Source of the DNA: Celoporthe dispersa
Lineage: Eukaryota > Ascomycota > Sordariomycetes > Diaporthales > Cryphonectriaceae
Length of the DNA: 64,000 bases
Direction of reading: 5' to 3'
Assembly: GCA_016584495.1 (NCBI GenBank)
Contig: WAID01000003.1
Location: 1,116,001 to 1,180,000 of the forward strand
Part shown: one piece after another, positions 57,561 to 64,000 of the stretch
Layout of the letters: each line of letters opens with the position of its first letter
How positions within the stretch are numbered: position 1 is the first letter of the stretch
Notes under the pieces: model-generated
The model's input: the letters and a program-made list of their open reading frames with translations, nothing else
Database searches by the model: none
Told to the model about the DNA's origin: nothing
Position numbers and translations under genes: made by a program

Positions 57561-60500
57561 CAACCTTCTAGTGATGGAGCTCCCCAAACCACCAGACACC
57601 AGTGTTCTGGTAAAGGTACAGGGTTGCGATATTCAACAACCAGTGTTCTCACCATCACTGCCGTTGTTGGTGGCGTTGTAGTCACCGCCAGTGAGATGGG
57701 GGGCGAGGCCCGCACGTCCCCTGGATCCCACCCAACATCGACAGCCATGTCCTTGTGCCCACAGCCATCATTGACCACTATGTTTCCTTGCCTCCACAAC
57801 ACATGAACCATCATGTTCCCAGACGACAGGTATTGCCCATTGTTGATATTTTCCTTATTCTCCTCGCTCAGAAACAGTCCCAGCCCGACACTGACACTGA
57901 TGGGGCGCCAGCTTTTCTTTGCGCCGCTGCTTCTGCGCCTCTCCATAGAAGATCTTCCCAGAGACAGCAGCAAGGCAAGACTCTTCATCCTTCCAAGTGT
58001 AACAGCAGGATGCAACTCGCCATCCAGGAGACACCAGACTGGTGGTGAGATGGGGTATACGCGTTATCTCTGCTGTCGTAGGATGCTTCAAGCTGGCATT
58101 CTCCATTGCGCCGATCCCCAAAGGTTGGTGGAGGTAGGAGAGGCCTTGTTGTTCTTGTTGATGGTGGAAGCGGAGGAGGGATTTCTGGAAGGGCTTCTGC
58201 TCTTGGACAAGAGTAAGAGTTGTTAGCGAAAGGCTCTGATCGTTCTCGAGTCTTCTCCTGCTGTTACCTCACCCAATTTATGTTTCCTCCGAGCCCACAA
58301 CGCCCATTGGCGTTGGCATTCTGGTCCTACTACCCAGTGCTCTCCTAGCTGCGGTGGTGTTCTCTAGAAGGCGGGGGCGGCAACGAAGACGGACGCCAAT
58401 GCAATGGCGACGACAAAAGGCTGTGGCCAAGCCTGGGGTGGGAGGAGAGATGAGGTGGGAGGAGAGATGCGGTGGGAAGGGGGGTGAGTGGCAGTCTTGT
58501 AATCGCTGCCGAGATACTTCTATCTCCGTCCCCTCCTAGCAAAGTGCCAATCGCTCCGACACCGTGGCCAAGCATGCGGTGGGAAGGGGAGGGGTAGATG
58601 ACAGTCTTTTTATCGCTGCCGAGATGACTCGATCTCCGTACCCTCCGCGTGGCGTCCCACGCGCTGCTCGTCGCATTTGTGCTTATATTGTAGCCAAGCC
58701 TGCGGTGGGCAGGGGAGGGGTAGATGACAGTCTTTCTATCGCTGCCGAGATGACTCGATCTCCATACCCTCCGCGTGGCGTCCCACGCGCTGCTCGTCGC
58801 ATTTGTGCTTATGTTGTGGCCAAGCCTACGGTGGGCAGGGGGAGGGGTAGATGACAGTCTTTCTATCGCTGCCGAGATGACTCGATCTCTGTACCCTCCG
58901 CCCGTGGCGTCCCACGCGCTGCTCGTCGCATTTGTGCTTATGTTATGGCCAAGCCTGCGGTGGGAAGGGGAGGGGTAGATGGCAGTCTTTCTATCGCTGC
59001 CGAGATGACTCGATCTCCGTACCCTCCGCCCGTGGCGTCCCACGCGCTGCTCGTCGCATCTGTGCGGGTGTCCGGAGCGCCTGGTCGGAGCGGGAGCCAC
59101 CACCCGCACGCTGCCTGCTGAGGACTGGTGGGCCGTCTGTACAGCACCACCAGGCTGTTCAGGGCAGGCTGGACCGCGCGGCTATCAAACTCGGCCGTGT
59201 TAGTGGCGAATCCTTCAATCTGATTTAAATCAGTCGCAGACGGGAAACGAACATAGACACAGCGCCAGAAGAGGCCCGCGAGAAGTCGGCTGCTGCTCGC
59301 AGACAGCGACGGCCGAGATCGTGTGGTTGTGACAAGGTGGGACAGGACAGGCGGCAGGCCTCCTCGCTCAATTGAACGAGGAGGTATTGAGAAGGTATTG
59401 CTTGGGCGGCGCCTTGGTGGCTGGCGCGTTAGGCCTGGCTCAGCTGCGGCTGAGCTGTGGCAGATCGACTGCCAGCAACTGAGGAGGGGGGCAGCGCCGC
59501 AGTGCATACGCCATGCCGAGGGCCTGCCTGTAAATATATATTGTACTGGTGTGTAGCAGTCCAAGAAGGATGGACCCGAAAGGGGAAGACAAAAGACAAT
59601 CTTGGCAAGCAGTGGTGGTGTAATGCAGCAGTGGTGCACAACCGTGAAAAAGTTGGGGATGTCAACACAGAGAGGGTCCTGCAGAGGGGCGTCCAACAGA
59701 AGATGGGGCCCTATAAGTATTTGTGTTGCTTCATATTAGGTAAGCTCATGACAGTCACAACCCGCCTTCTTGCTATTGTTAAGAAAAAAATAAAACAGAA
59801 GGGGTAGAGTGCATACCCCACACCTGCTTCTCTTTCTCTCGAAGATACTAGATCGATCTCGTCGGCTCCTTTCATTACAAGAGAGGGCATTATGAAGCTT
59901 AGTCTCCTGGTTGATTGCAGCGCTCGTCGACACAATCCCCAGTTGTCGTAAAGTAATTATGATACAGCCTATGTGCCCTCTACTACGATCAGTATTTCCT
60001 TCTTCAGATAATCTGGCCTATCTAGAGCCTATTCTGCTTTGCCTTGTAGCCTATTTTTGAGGTAAGTCGATCTCGTTCCCAATAGTCTGCTGTTCCAGAG
60101 TCAGTACTGAGTATTACTGTGTTCGTGACATGCTCCATTGCTACCGGGATCCTCAAGTGCTGTGTGGCTCGCACCCAGTACTCGAGTGACATGGGTTCGC
60201 CTACCTAGACCTATTCTTTTCTCTTGCTGATCCAGGGCAGCTTAATCTTCCAATATCTAGACATCTCTGTCGATTTCTCTTATCACCTTTGATCTTCTCA
60301 TCTCCTCTCGTTTTCCTCGCCAGTCACGAGTCTGAAGTGACGGCTGCTCCGTCCTCGGACAAGAACAGGACAGGGTGGGTGTAAGATGCATGGTGAAAGA
60401 CAGTTTGATTACCGTCTAGTCCCCATTCTTGTCCTCCCCTCCGTGTCTTTGCTCATTCTCCACTGTTCAAACTGAATAGGAATGTATTTCAGAGCAGGCC

Positions 60501-63500
60501 AATTTAACGGCCTGACGGGAAAAGAAGTGGAGACACGCCCGCGGCTTGCATGGCTTGCATGGTCGCAAAAAGGGAGGACGATCTGCCCTAACTTTGAGAT
60601 CCACTCACCCACCCGCAAGTGTGGAACCCAAAACTCAGACATCAAAAAAATTCCAACGCCAAAAATTTCTCTCCCGTCCTTCCCATCGTCACAACAGACA
60701 CTGGTGCATACCATCAGGCGCGGTGGGTGAGCACGGGATGCGGCTCAGACCACTCTCAGGCCTCGGTGGCCAGGGAGGACTCTCCTCGGTGATGATGATT
60801 ATAACCTCTCTGCCCATTCTACAGGGCGGGATGTGCAGCCTTTGATATCTAGCCGGTAAGTGTCTTGTCTCAAGAGGGGCTTGGGCTTCCTTGGCCGCGA
60901 TATTGCCTTCTCTCTCCTTCCCTCGTCAAGCCTCTTCATGATGATCAACCTTTTATAATGGACGACTTCCTAGCCACAATGTGCGGAAATCAGGTTTTCA
61001 TGTCTGACCGAGAGGCGTCACTACCCATTTCCAGCTTTTCTTGCAGACTCTATCTAGAGCCCTAGAGCGGACGGCTGACGAGAGACCACAGGAAGAATTC
61101 CTGGGATAAAGACACCTCTCTGCCGCACAGATTCCCGCGCCGGTGTCGACATCGAGCCCCGGGCCGAGTCACCCGCTGCCCCCCGGGCCTGCACATCCCC
61201 TGTGCGGTCCACGAGAGAGACATTGCTAGCATGATTCGCTAGCGATCTCTTGTCCTCACGGGCCGGCAAGCTGGCGTGTTCTCCTCGGCACAGATGATCA
61301 CGGATGCCGGCTCAGGAAGCCCTTGAGCTTCCCGAGTGAAGAGAACATTCCATCGGCACGAGTGCAACGCCACCGTTCCGAGATCCACCCCTCGGTCTGA
61401 TATGGGGAAACCCCCAAAGTGTCGTACGAAGAGCCTCAGTGCTCCCTGTTGTTGAACGTCACCTGGCTAGGCCTTCCGGCGTTACAGCACCTCTGTCTGA
61501 CGCAGACGCGCTGACACAACAGGCGTGATCGTGCGAGGAGCAGCAGGGACTGGTCTCAGCTAGCTGTGCCACCAGGTAGGTCTTCTGTCACGAGTTTGTA
61601 CATATGTCTCACCTGGCGCTGAGGCCGACCTCAGCTGTGACAAGCTACGTCCTGTCTTGTCCGGTCCAGCGTTCTGTCGCAAAAGCCAGTCTAGGCGTCA
61701 GGCGTCTGCGCCGCATCGTTGATCCTCCGGGGCTGTTACTGCTGCCAGGCTGTTCCGAGAACGTGGTGGACGCCTTGTTGAGGAGTTCGGGAACCAACAA
61801 GAGGACATCGTGGTCTCACGCTGGCTGTCGCGATCGGAGTCTGCAGAGCGCTGATTAGGAGCCACAATTGGGGCTGATCGGCTTAAAGGCATATGAGGAT
61901 CAGAAGTATGAGGATTAGGGGCATTCTCACAAGATGTGCCTGCGGGGGTTGCCTTCCGTGGATTGACGGGTCGGGGCGGGCATGATAGGGCCATCATGAC
62001 AGCCATGGTGTCTTGGACGTCGCCTGTGCAAGGGGAACACACAGATAGCCAGGAGAGCCACGCGAGTGAGCCGGGTGCAACGTTAACGGGACTCGTTCTC
62101 GACAGCAGGTGTTACCAGCACAGCATGGTGTTGGATCAAACCACCTGGGTACAGTACGATTCTCCATTCTGTGCTTCTGTGGCCAATGTCTTGTTATTGA
62201 ACCGGGAAGGCTTGTGCCCCCTCCATTTCTTGGTGCTTTTCCAGACCCTTTCTCACAGCAATATTTTTCTTCTTCGGGCCTCCGAGACGGGACAGCACGC
62301 GGGATTGGTTACCTGCGGTCGGCCAGCTCCTCGCCACCGCCACCAGAATATCCACCTCATATCCAGGACCTCCCCTGCTCGAGTGCCGTCTCCATCTGTC
62401 GGATCACGGGCCACGGGAAACGGAAGACGGAAGGCAAGCAAGCTGCGCCCGAGATGGTATCACGCGTCCCCCGTGTGGCACGATCTGCTGTGGGCGGGTT
62501 TCACCCGCGATCTACTCGTACAAAGGTAGTTTGTCGGCCGTCAGCCTTGCGAGAGTAATCGTGGTGTTCGGGAAGTGGATGTGGTTGGACTGGACTCGAA
62601 CATTCGTCTGGACTGGCCAGTGCTTCTACAAAGGCTGCTTTGCGCTGTGAGGGTATATGGGTGTCGTGGGGTCCTCTGTGGCAGGGCTGGCTCGTGTTGG
62701 TAGAGTTATCTGCACTTTGTGGCGGGCGCCAGGGCAAGTCAGCCTTCTATGACTAATACAGGACAGCATCCTTAAGTTCTCATACTTGTGCAGGCCTTGC
62801 ACAAAATATGTAGGGAGTCATCGAAAGGGAAAGGCATGTGGGAGTGGGAGCGGGAGTTGTCGATACGAAGAGTTGCGGAGCTTCTCCATGGCTCAATGAA
62901 ACAAAACCAGGATCCTGAGCGCTTGGGCCCATACTGTAAAGAGTCTGCTGTATCAGGCGACATTCTGGTGGCTTGACTTGTCTCTGTTGTTCATAGGAAA
63001 TTCCTCATGTGAAGCATGCTGTCGTGTCTGGGTGGTGATGGCAGTAAAGTCCAGACCCCTGCTGATGACAAAATAATACAGGGGGTCTGGTACCGCGGGG
63101 TCAAGCTCAGGCTGGGGTGGGTAGGGGGTCACCAAAGCTCAGCACACCTGTTACCGTTTGGTCCCGTTTTGCCTGTTTGCAGTACGGGATGAACATGCCA
63201 GTCATTTCCCTCTACCTTTTTTTTTTCTCTTCTTTTTTTCTTTTTTGATTTCTTTTTTCCCTTTTTTTTCCCTGTCTTTTCTTTCCTCCTCTTATTCTCC
63301 TAGATTGAGGCCTCAAAGAAAAATCACTGCTTGAGAAGTTGGAGGGCAAGAACATACTTCAGTGCACTTCAGCTGGTTCCATCCATCACTTTTATGAAAT
63401 GCTGTCGATCTTCTACCACGCAAACAATTTCCAACCAAAATAAACGTGCGTGGTGGCGTGTTTGAGCTTCTGCCGTCTGCCGTCCTCGTTATAAGAATCG

Positions 63501-64000
63501 TCCGAGCGGACTGGGCCCGTAGGTGTGTGTCGATAGTGCAGATCACCTGCAGGTTTGCTGCTATCCCCCCTGCCCTGTCTTTTTGGGACCCATGTCTAGG
63601 GTGCTTGTCTTTTTTCGGCCTAGTAGTACTCTCTGGCAGAGACCAGGCTCGGGGCCAAGCGCGCAATCATTTGAGAATACAAGGGTGAAGATGAGTGTTC
63701 AAAATGTATTCCTAGAAGAAGAAGAAGAAAAAAAGGACTGAGAGACGAGTGATGAGCGCTGAAACGGCGAGAGGGCATGATAAAACCTTTACTTCAAGCT
63801 TGTCATCAACCTCTACGGCGGAGCACTACAGAGTAAAACTCCAAGGCAAGATGATCCGCGCCGCCACACGACGCACACAGGTACGCACCGACCCACTGCG
63901 CCTCACCTCACCCATGAGAACCGAGTTGTCAATGTGATAGCCAGCAAGATATCGCAGGTGACTCTCCATGATAGAGTTTGAGAGAAGGGAAGAGGGAGAG
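57561..64000. other. Gene-poor 3' region
   Basis: Apart from the minisatellite at 58420-59065, I see no supported gene. There is a poly-T/pyrimidine block at 63215-63300. Open frames are short and overlapping, with no motif. At the right edge a minus-strand ATG (63971) followed by 19 sensible codons and a GTGAGG donor could be a first exon, but nothing downstream supports it. Confidence 0.5.
58420..59065. repeat. ~126-bp minisatellite, 4-5 copies
   Basis: Four good copies starting near 58564, 58690, 58816 and 58945 plus a degenerate leading copy from about 58420. Each contains GCGGTGGG, GATGACAGTCTT, ATCGCTGCCGAGATGACTCG and GCGTCCCACGCGCTGCTCGT. Periods are 126, 126 and 129 bp, all multiples of three, so reading frames run through on both strands. 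Confidence 0.9.

Noticed and set aside
58345..59109. A 254-codon minus-strand frame through the minisatellite
   Set aside because: Created by a repeat period divisible by three; the protein is just the repeat translated.
63912..63971. Possible first exon of a minus-strand gene at the right edge (MESHLRYLAGYHIDNSV)
   Set aside because: Short, and no downstream exon could be found; cannot be separated from chance.
1..64000. tRNA, rRNA or CRISPR arrays
   Set aside because: No convincing B-box (GGTTCGANNCC) on either strand in my reading, no rRNA blocks, and all direct repeats are plain tandem arrays without spacers.

Overview
The window looks like nuclear DNA of a filamentous ascomycete (Pezizomycotina). 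Genes are split by short introns of about 50-135 bp with GTATGT/GTAAGT-type donors and CTAAC-like branch sites. Upstream regions are CT-rich. There is a Ty1/copia LTR retrotransposon and several fungal-only protein families. Nothing points to a bacterium or phage: I saw no operons, rRNA, tRNA or CRISPR arrays. Gene density is low and most of the 64 kb is non-coding.

Layout. From 0 to 12.4 kb lie ordinary genes: two small intron-bearing hypothetical genes (3.3-4.0 and 5.0-5.5 kb, minus), a single-exon hypothetical gene (7.3 kb, plus), then an aldo/keto reductase (8.2-9.4 kb, minus) divergent from an ACSF2-like acyl-CoA synthetase (10.3-12.3 kb, plus). Both enzyme genes are clear homologues but carry single-base length changes in poly-C runs that break the frame. 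From 15.7 to 38.8 kb is an accessory-looking block holding members of rapidly evolving fungal families with PD-(D/E)XK-nuclease-like features: an intact but probably catalytically dead gene (15.7-17.4 kb), a decayed DUF7924-type pseudogene (21.2-22.7 kb), two intact hypothetical genes (25.4-26.8 and 27.6-28.95 kb), a kinase-like relic (33.1-33.9 kb) and a second nuclease-like pseudogene (37.5-38.8 kb). A 146-bp exon-intron-exon block from the first of these is duplicated at 30.6 kb. From 40.9 to 44.6 kb are two small hypothetical genes, one with a Gln/Ala/Pro repeat tail.

From 50.0 to 57.6 kb lies a complete, young Ty1/copia element: 167-bp LTRs differing at one base, a CAACC target duplication, gag, protease, integrase, RT and RNase H, and an extra 270-codon ORF between pol and the 3' LTR. 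The remaining 6.4 kb contains a 126-bp minisatellite and no convincing gene.

The reductase and the acyl-CoA synthetase could share a divergent promoter. The nuclease-like block looks like turnover of an expanded family rather than a pathway. The copia element is self-contained apart from its frame breaks. The most interesting items are the 3' accessory ORF of the retroelement, the duplicated exon-intron-exon block, and the recurrent single-base indels, several of them in C/G runs, in otherwise well-preserved genes.
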